Positions 47,467-60,500 are shown, counted from the first letter of the stretch. The stretch: DNA of 64,000 bases from Lineus longissimus (GCF_910592395.1 NC_088321.1:15500001-15564000), one strand, 5' to 3'. The notes: a model not told the origin generated them from the letters alone. Numbers and translations: made by a program.

Positions 47467-48959
47467 TATGTGTCATGTCCTGGCAGAACCAGGCTTGTCA
47501 CAAGAACTAACCGCCGAAGGAGAGCCTCGCCACCTGAGCGGTCGTTGCCCGCATTGTAAAATACCGCCAGGCCTCTGCCCTTTCATGTATTCATACTGGA
47601 GATAAAACATTCTCAAATGCGATGAGAACTCGGTGACTTGCCGGATATAGGCTGGGCTTGGAATTATTCTATTCTATTTCAGGAAAGATTCAAACTAGTG
47701 AAAATGATTCTGGTGAAACCCCATTTAGACTAGAACAATGGCATGAATGGTTAACTTGAGCTCCAATGCAGTTCGTGCTCTTTTTTATGTCTTCGGCACA
47801 GCCTCGCGGCCCTACTGAAAAGCGTTCTTGTGGTTGTTGTCGTTATAACCTATTTAACGAATTTTTTTTTGACAATTCGCGGATGATTCGGACCTTCAAA
47901 GGCTTCAGCATCCGGTGAGTCACATTTACAGGATCAGGTAAGTTAGAAGTAAAGATAGAAGCACGTATGCATAAAAAGTTTCAAGTAACTGTGTGACGTG
48001 CAACATGCAAATATCGCGGGCAATTTCGACCCTTCTTCTGAAAACGCGTGCTTCCCGGAGCACGCTGTGTAGGCTACAGTGTATTTTGCACAACGGGCCT
48101 TGGCGACATTGTAACAATCTGTTAAACGCGATGATACGGTATTTCGTAGTTGTTCAGTTACTTTATTTACGGTGTGGCCAGTGCATTATTCTCGTTGGCA
48201 ATATGGCAGTTTCACAAGGTGGCCTATTTGGGTTGATGGGGCCCGGGCCAGATGCTGATTTTGGTTCTTGGGGCTCGGAGTTTGGGAGACAGTCTAGGTC
48301 AGGCTTTGGTGCACAGCAGCCTGATCGGTCTCTCGTCTGTCTAAGCCATTGTCTCGGGATATGATGGGGTGAGAACCAGAGTCGATAGGCCTACTAGTGA
48401 CATAATTTTGTTGGGAAAAATGGGTCGACTTCTAATGTGTGAGTGTGGCCATCTAGGGGTTAAGCCACATCTGTGAGACTCTGTCAGAGGTTGCTACACG
48501 CACTTAACTCTTTTTGACCAAATTGTCACCAAGTGGACTCTATGAGTTCTCACTGCTTCATAACCCATCAACCCCAATGTATGATATATGATAGCCTACT
48601 CATCAGCATCTAATGGCCTTTGTAATGAAGATGAAATAAAAATACGAACACATGTAATATACTTAAAATCCTAGAGACCTATTTACTTATATAATCCTCA
48701 ATTTTATTGAATGAAACAATCATTTATATACATTACACTGATTACAAAGCATTTTGAAAATACCAGCAGCTGAACTAAATAAACTTTACATGGTTTTCCT
48801 ACGATATGAATAAAACTAATACATCTAATATGATAATCACTATCTTCAACAGTTTTATCCAAAACAGTCAAATACAGCAGAACACCCATGGTCCCTGATT
48901 ACAGAGGTCAAATTGAATAAAAATTACCAATTTTGGACCTAAATCAAAAGTATCCTCAA

Positions 48960-49090
48960 TAGAGAGGTGGGGTCCTGCTTACAGAGGTGCAGTCCGCTTA
49001 GAGAGGGTCTAGTGTCAATGTACAGTGGAACCCTTCTAAGCGGACACCTCTCTCTGAGCACAGTAAATGTGGTCATTTATCCTTACCTCT
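48960..49090. repeat. Repeat with internal inverted arms
   Basis: Segment 48992-49008 (gtccgcttagagagggt) is the reverse complement of 49030-49045 apart from one indel, with about 21 bases between. The right half reads ggaacccttctaagcggaca, as in the repeat at 46215. Probably a non-autonomous transposon remnant. Confidence 0.6.
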
Positions 49091-49756
49091 GTAATCAGTC
49101 CATATCTCTATTTAAAACAGCTTTTTTCTGTCCCAATACATGTATATGTTGAACACTTTAAATTGGACGAATTTTACTTATATCAACAAGATCAGCCAGG
49201 AATTTTCAGCAATTAAAATGCCAATACATGAGTGGTACTTATATATACAGAAATTTCTACATGAATACAAAACTGCATAATTGTGTAGGACAGATGCATC
49301 GCTTACAAGTCAATTCCACCAAAAAGCTATATTTCTGTAAATTTATAAAAATTAGCTCAGTCTATGAATAGGTTAAAATCTTGTCACCCGTAAATCGAGG
49401 ATGAGAACCAAGCAAATGTTAAAGCCTAGCCTTTGCCAATGCACAAGAAAATCAAGATAGTTTAGCATTTCGTCACCGTAGTACAGAAAAAGTGTCAGTT
49501 GCTTATTAACAAGGGATGGAGTATTTGTCTAAACATGAATAGTCATATGTATAAAATCTAAAACAGATACCGATGAAGATGGCTGGTTGTTAAAACTGAC
49601 GGGTCAAATATACTCTACGGAGAAAGGCCGAGGCCGAGCTCTAGCGTATGTTTGAGATGTGGACTTGAACCTTCTGTTGAATTATTGTCACTTAATTCCC
49701 GTGATCAGTCAGCGCACGCTGCTGCTACCATTTCGTTCCGGTGTAGAAATTTAAAA

Positions 49757-49890
49757 TGTCCTAGGATAAAATGTCCGGGAACAAAGGATTCTATTATGCG
49801 CTGAGCTAGTGACGGTCATTGCCTCTATAGAACCATATGCCATAATCTGTCAGAGTACAATAGGCCCGGACACTTTTTCTAGGGGGGACA
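49757..49890 (+). repeat. Dispersed repeat, partner of 16889-17028
   Basis: Same landmark order and orientation as the copy next to OTOP gene B, ending cactttttctagggggg. Noncoding. Confidence 0.7.
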
Positions 49891-50022
49891 CTTTTTACTT
49901 TTACACCGGCACCGTTCACCCTGGACAATCACGTGACCGAGACAGTCCATGATCAAAGATGACACTGATTTGCATGGCTAAAGGACGTCCGGCACCAACA
50001 TATTTACAAAAACATTTTCAAC

Positions 50023-50228
50023 ATGGCAAAAGGAAGTAACAAGATTGACAAATTCGGCATCATCCGCCAGGAGGCGTTGCACATATTAGTCGAGCACGTC
50101 CAGCACTTGAATCTGTCTCGAATTTTGTTGCTTGGCTCCCCGCACGTCTCTTCCCACTTTCCGCAGTCCTTACGGGATCCCCATCGCCATTCGGGTCTCG
50201 TTTGGGCAAGCCATTCCATGTGCTTAAG
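50023..50228 (+). CDS. Candidate first coding exon, 68 residues
   Basis: An ATG in good context (aacATGGc) opens 68 codons ending at a donor, AAG|gtaagg, in phase 2. The start M-A-K-G-S-N-K-I-D-K-F-G-I-I-R-Q is protein-like, and L-S-R-I-L-L-L-G-S-P follows at about residues 31-40. A tcacgtga E-box lies about 90 bases upstream. No following exon was identified and the intron would begin with a dispersed repeat. Family not recognised; it may be chance. Confidence 0.28.
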
Positions 50229-50300
50229 GTAAGGTAAGAAGTGTCAGAATGATAGAGGTTAGGCATATGTTCAAAGAGATTTGTGTGCATGTTGCAGACT

Positions 50301-50525
50301 ACAGAGTTCTCCACAGGCTTTCCTCAAGGTAGGGTGGTATACCCTTGATATTCAAAATGTTTTGCCAGTGTGCAACACAAGGTAGGGTGGCCGGCTATTT
50401 ATTTAGCATGGCCCTATAGAAACCCTTCAAAAAGTCTAGAGCAAAGTAGGGTGGTATGCTGCCAATGTAGGGTGGGCCGCCTTGACTAATGACCTTCCGA
50501 AGAACATTTGAATATGCATATACTT
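50301..50525 (+). repeat. Dispersed element, short form
   Basis: Partner of 44081-44515. Only two gtagggtgg units occur where the other copy has about 12, so this resembles the ancestral form. Confidence 0.85.
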
Positions 50526-51351
50526 GACTGTATGTCATAGACAAAATATACAGAATATTCTCTCGGGCCAAAGCAACCCGACCAAATCGAGAACGCGGCC
50601 AAACTCTCTCTCGGCCCGAACTCGGTAACCGATAAAATGTTGCGACCAGCCTTGACTTTGCATGGAAAGGTCCGCGTCCCGCTCAGGGTGCGGCATGGAA
50701 GACGTGATGACATGCGCGCGACTTCCATCAAGGGGGTCTTAGTCAGTTTTTTACATCCTCTTAGGTTTAAGTTTTGTACACACCCTAATAGGTGGGCCTA
50801 CCGGTTCTTAGTTATTTATTTCGGGATCTTTGTCTTTTACCTCGGTCTTTGTTTTTCTTGCTTCGGGATCGTAGTTTTTTACCTATAGGTCTTAGTTTTT
50901 TTACTTCGGGGATCTAATTAGTTTTTTACATTGGGTTCTTAGGTCTTAGATCTTAGGTCTTAGCTTTATTAACACCTTATTGAGAGTGCGTTCAGTGATA
51001 TCTCTCATAAACCAGCAATGAATACTTAGTGTTTATCTATGCCTACTCTTGCGGGGAAAATGATAGACTGCGGCTGACATCGGTACCATGAAGAACCGCT
51101 TGATCTCAAGATCCTTGTCATGGAAATTGAAAGAATTTTCGTTTACTTCGAGAGATACACAATACAGAAAAGAGGATCGGTGGAAAACTAGTTTTCAAGG
51201 TAAGAAAATTTGCTGTTTGGGTTTTCTATGCTCTTACCACGCAAACATCGTTCTTGTCACCACACGTCACCATCATACCCTTGGATCCTCCTATCATCCC
51301 AGTAGGCATCTTGTCCTCTTGCCAGCAGTTGAGCGCCGTGGAACCTGGCAA

Positions 51352-53307
51352 TCAAAGTAAATAGGGGCCTAATACTTGAGACAATGCATAGTTATTATCA
51401 GAGTGACCTACGCCAGCAATTTTTCCCTTAGGTTTACGCTGTCTGTTTGCTCTGTGGTGCTTCAATGAGAACGGCGGTACTGCTGTACTGGCAGCACAGA
51501 AAACCTGCCGTCTTTGAAGCAATACACCTACTGAGTACAAACTGCCGCTAAAATAACCTGCAGCCATCGGGAAAATTGATACAGGCACCAACTGCAACGC
51601 GCGAGCATGCATGCATTTAGAATAGATTGACCATTGGCGTCGCCTGAGGTAAAAAAAATGCGGCCGCATTAGTTTTTTGTGGAGGGTGTCGGGACTATAA
51701 CAAAATTAACTTTTTCTGGCCAATTCACTTCTGTTGGTTGTGACCTTGAACAAGATGCTTTTCCCAAGCAAGGTGTGCAGGTGCCTCTGTGAGTTTCGTT
51801 TACAAATTGGAATTCAATTACAGAAATAGAGTAAAATGTATTATTTGCTTGAACGTTGTATATACATGTACCTCTTTGCGTACACATCTTCTTATGTTCT
51901 AGTTTTTCCAAGAAATACCCCAACAAGTCGACTACTTATCAATGAAAGTGGCTCATGCATACTTAACTCAAGTGGTGATATGAAAATTCAAGGTCTGTAG
52001 GATCATGAAAATGGAGACAGTGAGTCATTTTTAGGACCTAATTTGGATCGCAGCCAAACGCAAGTAAAAGAAGAATTAGGCAAGGTGAGTTCATGCCGAA
52101 TTAACGGTGTAACGTTTTTAGTTGTTCCCCATATATCAGAGTTTGCAGACAATTGAAAGCTTGAGAGATCATGACGTTTCCATTGGGAGAAACAGAGCAA
52201 ATTGTAACAATCATTCAAGACAAATCATCAGCACGTCTGTCTTCGTGAGCCTTCTTAAAATCTACCTCCTTGCTGATGTCATCTAATTATTAGGTATTAT
52301 AAGGTGTCTTTGATAACTTCTTGTGGAGCCTAGCACTCTAAAGACCCAGATTTATTTAGATATTTTAAACATTTGTATCTGTCCGCATTTCAAAACAATG
52401 AGGGAAATACTCAAAAACGAAAACAAGCCAAAAAGTTAAAGACGAAGAGGACTTGGTTGTTTAAAACATATATTGGCACTAACGCTGCCGTTAGCTTCAT
52501 GAGCTGTATCTCTTTCAGTTAAGCCGACATGATGGGTCGAGTAGGCCTAGTAGTTTTGGCCACAGGTATTTACGGTCGGAAATGACACTACAATGTCGCA
52601 TTTCCCTCTTTAATTGTGTCCACGGAAAGGAACATCCGCATCAGCAGAATCTGATGAGGGGACTCGTAATGTCAGTGCATCGATGCATACAAACAGGACC
52701 ATCAGATTAGTTTCACTTCATGTTCAAATAAGTTACACAACCCATGATTCGGAGACATAGTAATCGATCATGGTCATAGTTTCGTACATGGGTAATGTGA
52801 AAGGAGTACACTATCACAACCCCTTCTCTTCCAAATCCCAACATTGGGGACAATCTCACAACCACCGATACGTTTTTTAGTAGACCTGCTTTTTTCAGGT
52901 CAACCAAACGCCCAAAGCCATGACTCGTATCCTATATAGGGCAGGACTTACCTGTTATAATTCCGACAAAAACGACCACCAAAACCAAGTACAGACTGTT
53001 CGTCATGACGTTTGTCGTGCGAGTTGGAGGGATCGGAATATAACCATCAATGTCCTTGATGTCCTTAGGGCCTAAAAAAGCACCAAAAAGAGGAAAATAT
53101 CGCAAAAGAAACGCTGTATAAACTGTCTTCCGTGTGCGAAGTAGCGCTGAATGCACTGCGAACAGCTGTGTATGGATGCACTACCAAAATGGTGGCAAAA
53201 CAGGCCGCGTCACCTTTTGTTTGGTGGACAAAGGTATTATCGATTAACCTTCCCAGCAATGCCTTGTTGAGGTCGTCGTCGTCAGTGGACGCATACAGTT
53301 TAGGCAT
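51352..53307 (-). CDS. Candidate single-pass membrane protein, 139 residues, 3 exons
   Basis: Minus-strand exons 53307-53214, 53071-52952 and 51557-51352 join in phase 1 at both introns. Signals are AAAG|gtgacg and ttttttag for intron 1, and ACAG|gtaagt and gatggctgcag for intron 2. The N-terminus is acidic (D-D-D-D at 9-12) and has no signal peptide. A segment from about residue 60 (L-Y-L-V-L-V-V-V-F-V-G-I-I-T-G) continues across the exon 2/3 join into Y-F-S-G-S-L-Y-S-V-G-V-L-L as one long hydrophobic helix, followed at once by Q-R-R-Q. The tail is basic in the middle (R-Q-R-K-P-K-G-K) and ends at TGA. A single-pass membrane protein with no recognised family is proposed. The second exon is the best supported; the third has a weaker acceptor. 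Confidence 0.48.
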
Positions 53308-54960
53308 ACAATAGATTCAGTCGACTGGGACAGTACACCTTTCACATATCTGGTCTTTGGTATTGTTATGTAAATATGTACATACCTTTCGGGGACTATC
53401 GTATTTCAATAGGTCTTGTTGACTCTGGCGCGAAGGGACTCTTGATTTGAAAATGTTTGAAACCGGTAATTGTTTGTTTTCTGGCGCAAAAAATGAAGAT
53501 CAAGAAGACATGCGCTTCTACGTGCTCTTTTACGTTGTAGAGTTACTTTTACGCGGTATTTGGGTTATGACTATGTCCTCCTCAGACTGATCTGGGATGA
53601 ATGGAAATGATTGGATCATACCGCGATCTCTCTCTCTGAAATAGTACCTCCGTGGGTCCATCAAGGAAGTTTTAAATAGTCTTTTCACGATTCCATGAAC
53701 CTAGCTAGTCAAGGTTATTTGTAATGCGTTTCCGAGAGAAACATGGCTTCATTTTGTGGAATATGTTCATGGAAGAAAAAATAATCCAATTCCATATCGT
53801 CACCCTCATAAGTAAGAAAGTTCATTTGTGCAACACTCATATCATATGTCATCGTCTATATATATATATATTCTTAGTTGTGCTGCGAAATCTTCGTAAA
53901 AGGTCGTGGATAAAGTACATTTGAGTACTTCGTACTTCGTCGTCCGTCGCTCTTCGTAACATGGAAAGAGTTGCAAATTCTGCCTTTTGTCAAAATAGAT
54001 CACGCTATACCCCTCATCGATTCAAGAAGCTAGCTATTATGAGTTAGTTTGTCACTCAGTTAGCTGGTGGCGTCGTCATTCTGGAGACAAATCGATTCGT
54101 TGGCAGTGGCAAAGATCTCTTATCACTCGCGTTTCTGATTCTGCGGTGACTTGCTTCTGGGGGGAAGCTAGTCCTCATGAGCTATATGCCGTGAAGTCCA
54201 GAGTGTAACACCTGCCCTTAGGAATCAGCAGCCTTTACGAGTCGAGGCCAACCTCCCCGATGAACCCAGCCTCCGACTCTAAAAAGACCCTGATAACTTT
54301 GGAACCACTCTTGGGACCTAATTACGACCAAGTATGGATTAGATCTCATGCAGAATGAAATAGAAAAACTTGTCAGGGCGACTTAAAGAAAACCTGTCGC
54401 GAAACTCTTATGAAAGTGGGAGCATTATCAAATGGCCGGAAAAAGATAAAATGAGGATCTCTTCTCATTCATAAATCTGAGTAGTTTCGAGGACCCCTGA
54501 CAGTGAGACGGTTCTCACCCTTTTTATCCATGAATCGCGTCACCTATTACGCATTGTCGATAAGCATTGCCATTGTATGAAAAATATTTTTCAGACCATA
54601 AACCATGATCGCAGCTTGTATCAGATATTCCTGTAGTAACTGTCACATGACATTTTAACCAAAGCGCTGGCGATATTCTTTAGTCTGCATCGCAGCAGGA
54701 CTTCTTTATTCCTTCGTTGGAGTGCATCCTCCGCACATTGGGAATTAATTAAAACATTTCACTCGGGTTCAAAACAGAAAAAAACCTTTTTTTCTCACTT
54801 TGATCTTTCGCGAGTAAAGTCGTATTGTTGTTTATGGAATTGATACCATACTGAAGGCTTTTTTAAGAAGTTATGGCTGAGCGAACTCAGCCTTTGACAT
54901 ACTTTTTATTTCTTGTTTCAGGAAAAAAACTCCAAGAGGGATGTTTCTTTAGGTTTTCCA

Positions 54961-55048
54961 ATCAAAGATTTTTTCGCGATTTTTATTTTCGCGAACCTAG
55001 GTTTATTATTCGCGAATACAGCGAAATTAAAACGCTCGCGAAAATTTA
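54961..55048. repeat. CGCGAA-rich palindromic element
   Basis: Repeated ttcgcga / tcgcgaa motifs in both orientations separated by T- or A-rich stretches (ttcgcgatttttattttcgc, attcgcgaa, cgctcgcgaaaa). This layout recurs in invertebrate genomes as a short interspersed element (recalled, not checked). Confidence 0.6.
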
Positions 55049-56104
55049 GTGGTCTACAGTATAAGAAGGAGCCAGGTGAGTGAAATTATAGTACGTGAAC
55101 TCGCCGCTAGGTTTCTCAACTCAAATCAATTCACGTTGGAACCACGAGACCTTATCTATCACCAAGTCTCTAACTGTGCATATGGCATCGCGTGGCGATC
55201 CAATTCGAGCTCCTACTTACCTGTCTATTCCCCCTTAAACATGTTTCAGTTCCGCGTTTGTTTAGGTTGCCGCAAATTTCATCACGAGTCTTCCCGATCA
55301 TGCCGATGGCGCCATCATTTTTCAGGTTTTCTCTCAGATGATAAGATGAACCCTGACGGATGCGGTGTCCAAGTCAAAAGAAATAAGGGAAGCAAAGAAG
55401 GTTGGTCTTTTATATTAAGACAGGCCGGAATCTTTCATAATGACTCCAGTATCGACCTGATGCGGACGCGCGTCGAACTGTAATCAAATAGTGTATGCTC
55501 TTTCACACGCCGTCTGCGCTTCTTAACCTGATTGTCACCTATTAGCTTTGTCTTTGAATATTGTCAAAATGGGTTGATTGGCCCATCGGCTTCTTTTGAT
55601 CTCGTGTGAGGTATGATAATTAGCTAATTAAAAACCAATTTGGCTTGTTTCGGTAATCGTGAAACTTTGTAAATCGGCAGGTTTCGAAACCCTTGCGAAG
55701 AGCAAAGGGCCACGAAGCAAGAAGTACAGAGTTCTTGAAACTTGCAATTCCTCCTACAACAAAGTGCAGGATGCATTAGTATAGGTCTTGATGTCAAGAC
55801 AGACCTTCGCCGTTCATAGAGCAAATCTGTGCTAAAACTAACAACTAGACATAACCGATTGTTATCAACAGGATAATATATATATACTTCTGAGCAGAAT
55901 TTATGCCATCTAAAAAATGTCTCCTCTTTGGCATGTCTCTTTCAACGCGCGAAATGACGGATTGCAAGTATGCGGAGGGTTTAAGTTATTAGGCAGTTTT
56001 CGCAAAGCCCCCGCAGAAACGCCCATGTGAACGCCTATCCCATTGTTCAACTTCCTGATCACGATGCCGAGCAAGTGTACGCGTTGGCATTAATTAAATT
56101 AAAT

Positions 56105-56520
56105 TAAATTACCATATTTTATAGTGCCCTATTCAGGTAAAACCAGCTCTAAGGCACTTTACATTGGTAAAACACTGGTGTAAAACATAAGAAATTTAAA
56201 ACAATGGTAATGAAGAGAAATATAAAAACTAAGACTTCACCCATTTAAAAATTATTTGGAAAATAAATGAGTTTTGATGGCCCGCTTAAAGTCACTGACT
56301 GCCTCCAAGGTTCGTATTTGCTCAGGGAGACCATTGAACAGTACGGGACCAGCAACAGCAAAAGATCGGTCACCCAGCTTTTTAGTCTTAGAGGGCACAG
56401 AGAGGGTTAGACTCGACGCTGATCGAAGTGATCATTTCGGAGGGTTGCGAAACCTCCCTTCTTGCTCGCGGACACGAGATCTGACAATTGGTCGGCCAAG
56501 AAAACAAGAACTGAAAGCCT
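56105..56520 (+). mobile_element. Retroelement-derived repeat fragment, family also at 62850
   Basis: Begins with attttatagtgccctattcaggtaaaa-type sequence and continues through aagtcactgac, ggagaccattgaacagta and aaaagatcggtcacccagct. The same order (tttatatggcgcaac, ccatagcctaggggca, gagaaagctcggcc) occurs at 62850-63140. Such sequence is common in marine animal genomes. No intact protein. Confidence 0.55.
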
Positions 56521-57436
56521 AGTGGGTGATCCAGTGTGTAAGCTTACAAGTCCGTTCTTTCGGGAAGGATTGTGATCAGCATCCCCATTGGCAAACATAG
56601 GATTTTCCTCGCCAGTAATCCGGTGATTCATATCCTCCTCTGGGAGGAAACTCGATCTTCTGTAACAAAAATTTAACGTGCTGCTTCAGTTACATTCTGA
56701 AAACAGCGTTGCCAAGATGCCGCGTGATTCATCTGGGGCTCTCGTCGACGAAAGGTATGATGTCGTGGCATAAGGCGGAGAATTAGCGAATAGGCCTGAG
56801 CAAACGACACCAACATCTATTCACAGGGGTCAGTGCACTCCCCAACTTCCGGAACTCTTACGGTGCAGCCATTTTGAATTGCTACTCCATAAATCAATTA
56901 GTCCGCGTACGTGTAGAGGTTGAAACGACACAGACGAAACTTGACCGCATTCGGGAAACATCGGAGCCAACTTCGTCAAACATCGTCAAAGTGTAGTCAA
57001 CGCCGCGTGGTTTCGGAAGCTCATTGAGGACAATTCTACGTTGACACGAGGTATTTGATCACTTGACAGCGAAACGTTCCAGAGGTTGTGTTGTGCGGCG
57101 CGCCACTTGAAAACAGCACGCGCAGACGATCGTCGATCATAAATTCAGGACGTAGGTTGGAAAGGATTTCATTACGAGTCGCCGATATTGATATCCGGCG
57201 GCGTTCCGAGATTAATAAAGCAGGGCAGATTAAGAGGTACCAATTGAAAAGGCCGATTCATAGCTGACTAATTATCATTTGTGGATCGTCCTCGGAAATA
57301 TTGATATAAACTTGGTGTCCGTTTCGGGTTCGGGTATTCGTTTCAAGGAATCTTATCTGGATACTGGGAGAAAATATTGGCTTTTTGAGAAGGATATTTT
57401 GAATTTGGATTTGGCAGGACGTTTTGAAGACTCATT

Positions 57437-57505
57437 ATGAAGGCTGCTTTATGCTTTTGTGTGCTGATGACGGCGTTCTCGGCTGCTGTTGGAAATCCTG
57501 CTAAG
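57437..57505 (+). CDS. Signal-peptide first exon of a secreted protein
   Basis: The ATG at 57437 opens 23 codons: a Lys, a hydrophobic core A-A-L-C-F-C-V-L-M-T-A-F-S-A-A-V and a likely cleavage site before N-P-A-K. It ends in phase 0 at a strong donor, AAG|gtaaga. An in-frame TGA lies four codons upstream, and gatataaa about 130 bases upstream may be a TATA-like element. The mature protein is not identified. One good acceptor (ttctatttcag, exon from 58042) keeps the frame open for 30 more codons to a TAA at 58132, but this tail is unremarkable and real exons may lie beyond the window. Confidence 0.45.
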
Positions 57506-60500
57506 GTAAGAATGTGTATACATGTATTTTCACCTGAGGTTTTGCTGTCTTCATTCCGTGGTCGACTAGGTACTTGGTGACAAGTTACAAAGTGTAACAA
57601 ATAATCTTTCAATTTTATATCGAATTTCCAATAATCGTTGTTAAAATGCATACGCCGCTCTTTGTAAGGGTTGCTAAAACTGCCTATTGACAGTCATCAA
57701 CGATGCTAAAATAGAGCGCATGGCTTTCATGCTCTAGAGAACTTGAAACACCTGTATGCCTTTGACATCGGGCAGCATTTCGGACACAAGAAATTGCAAT
57801 TAAAGTCATTTGACCACGCGCTAAATGTCGCCAAAAAACAAAGTGATGGCGATACCTTTATCACGAAGACGTAGATATTGAACACGCTGTAAAGGCCTTT
57901 TCCCGACACAGTAATGTTCGTCGATCTCCAAAAACCCGAACTTTTTATACGCGGTAATCGCTAGGAGCCAAATTACTATTGATGTTACCCATTAATGGAC
58001 TAAGTGAACCCTTGCATTATTTATCAGAGTTTCTATTTCAGGTGTCAGTCGACTGTAGTAGCCGTATACTGCTGATTCGTCTGATTCATCTGACTCTCTC
58101 TATCTCAATATTGACCACCTTCCACGGTGTTTAAAAACAACTGTTCGGGATTCTTCTTCTTTGCGTTCGACCGGTTAATTTTTTCGCATTTTTCGCTTTC
58201 GAGAATGTGGCAGTGTGACATAAATCGGCTTCTGTTCTGCATAGTTTTTCTTGAAGAGATTGGAACTCCGGCCAGGCCTTCCCTCGGTTGGTAATCAGAG
58301 GACAATCATCCAGGTTCCGGGTTCTTCTTCAGAGAAACCACGTTCACAGATGGCAGATTCACACAAGCCCAGTTTTCTTTAATACTTTTTAAGGCGGTGT
58401 CCAGTTCTTAGTCGGAAGATAGCAACTTGTTGTTCGCTCTCCAGTTTGTCGATGTTGTCTGACTTGAAGTTGTCGCCACCATTTCTTGCTTCCCACTTGG
58501 TGTGATATTGATCTTGGACTCTCAAGTGGCTTCAAAAGGAGTTAAAAAAACCTGTCTCCTCCAAAATTGATATTCGAAAATAGGGCTATCGTTTAGGATG
58601 TTCTGGTGCAAACACTTCATGTCGTTGGTCAGCCGTTTGATAGAAGGTCTGTTGTTTGGTTCAGGTGAGCAAGTTTACCAAGGGCATATTTTTCAGAAAA
58701 ACTCGCTGATAAACTTGATTGAACTAACGGAAAAAGACTAACAACTCAAATCAGATTACGAGGTGAATTAGAAATTGCCAGTATTGATTGGCTGTTAAAC
58801 GTCTCACGTATCTCACGTATTCCTTCGTTTGTATCGATTTGCCAATTTCTACTTCGCAATGCGCGCTCCAAGCCGGGATTCTTAACCTATCATCGAGGTA
58901 CTCTTGGACACTTTTCCAAAGTTGTCATTATTGAAATTCTGGTGACACCATTCATTCGACTGAAAAACCTCATTTTTGTGTGACCTTTACTAACAATCAT
59001 GAACAATCCTGTCACAAAATGTTGCTACAATGCAAAAATATCTTTCATTAACGAATTATCGGCAGCTGTTGATTGTCAATAGTGATCTGAACATATACGC
59101 CATGTTTAATTTCCTTGGCTGCATGGTTTAAGGAGATGGAATCGTTCTCCCTGGCTGCGTCATCTGATGATCCGGATACGAATCGGACAGTATCGGGAGT
59201 CCTCTGAAGCCAGGTAACTGAATGTCTGCGACAACCAGGGTTCGAAACAGCAGCTTCATTCTGTTGGTCCGGATATTAGCCTCCACTGTAAAACGCCAAA
59301 TTCTTGCTCCATATCATTTTTCAACTCGCAATTCTTTTGCGTCGCGTAAACGCGGCGCACATATGTTTGAGACTATATCATTCATGATGTCGTGAGCGAT
59401 GTGATCTGGTCTTAAGACAATCTAGAGACAGTCAGGTTTGACCCGTTCCAAGAAGCTTCACCCTCAGGCCAGTGTTTTTCGCATGGGTTCTCCTGCTCCG
59501 TCGACCCAATGGAAAGTCGAGGCCTACGCGTACAGACAAACCATTAAAGGAATACAAGACCTCTCCAAATCACTTCTTTTGCCATGTTGATAATTTGATA
59601 CAAACGGTATGTTGTTGAGATATTATATACTGTGACCAGGTCGCCTTAAGGACGTAGTTGAACTGAGTATCCTCCGTGACAAGGAAACATAATGGAAGTT
59701 GGTTACATGTGTATATGGTTTGTTAGTAACTTTAAGGTAATATAGGACGCGAGTTCTTATTACAAAGGTTCAACCAGGGGCGAGAAACGACAGTTCTTGT
59801 TGAAGCTGACTGTTCAAATGTACCACTACTTACTTAAATGTAACATGATGGTTTAAGCCGTCAAAAGTGCGAAGGACCTTCGTCATAGTGTTTTGTCATT
59901 GGCAGCTTCCAACAAGTCTTCACCAAGTCCAGCTCCCGCGCCATCTCGCTTCACTGCATTAAGCCATCTGACACGGGTCGTGTCCTACCCCTTCTTCTCT
60001 TGCCACCAACTTGTTCCTTGCGCCAGCTCTACAGCTTCTCAAGGGAATCTGTCCACTTACATACGGACGACATGTCCGTACCAGCGGAGACTTCTCACTT
60101 TTAAGAAGAGGGATGCTGTCGGTTGGTAACTTAAATGTACTAGTACCTTGTTAAGTTTAGCCGAAGCCGAGCCCGGGGAAATTTTCATCATTTGGACATT
60201 TGGATCCGAAATTGAGAATTTAATTTCGATCTCATTGAGAGCTCAAATTGGGGGAATGAGTTATAGCATCATTCGAAAGATGAATGTTGCTGAGATATCA
60301 TACTAAAGCGCCCTGCAATTTCCTGCCTCTGGCTCTCACGAGACCACTTTGGTATGCGTGAGGATTTTTAGACTTGAAGCACCATGACAAGTACTGAAAT
60401 GTTAAAATTCTTAATCATTTCCTCGGCAAGCAATCATAACATTCAGTAATCATGATACACGTCTACATGTTGTAAGTGTTTTGTTTTGAGGTAACATTGA

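Larger units (their letters stand above)
46641..51340. other. Repeat-rich stretch, no firm gene
   Basis: Contains a C-rich tract (47402-47466), repeats at 47110-47150, 48960-49090, 49757-49890 and 50301-50525, and one candidate plus-strand exon at 50023-50228. Plus-strand frames opening at 48204 and 51088 end near possible donors (tag|gtcagg, CAAG|gtaaga), but no partner exons were found. Confidence 0.4.
53310..57430. other. Spacer with repeats, no firm gene
   Basis: Contains a (TA)n tract at 53857-53872, a CGCGAA-rich element at 54961-55048 and a LINE/SINE-like fragment at 56105-56520. A 144-codon plus-strand frame (55049-55483) starts inside the CGCGAA element and shows no domain. Confidence 0.45.

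Noticed and set aside
47338-47559. Proline-rich plus-strand protein
   Set aside because: The frame is produced by C-runs and CCA repeats.
55049-55483. 144-codon plus-strand frame
   Set aside because: Begins inside the CGCGAA repeat element and shows no domain or neighbouring exon; kept only as a remark.
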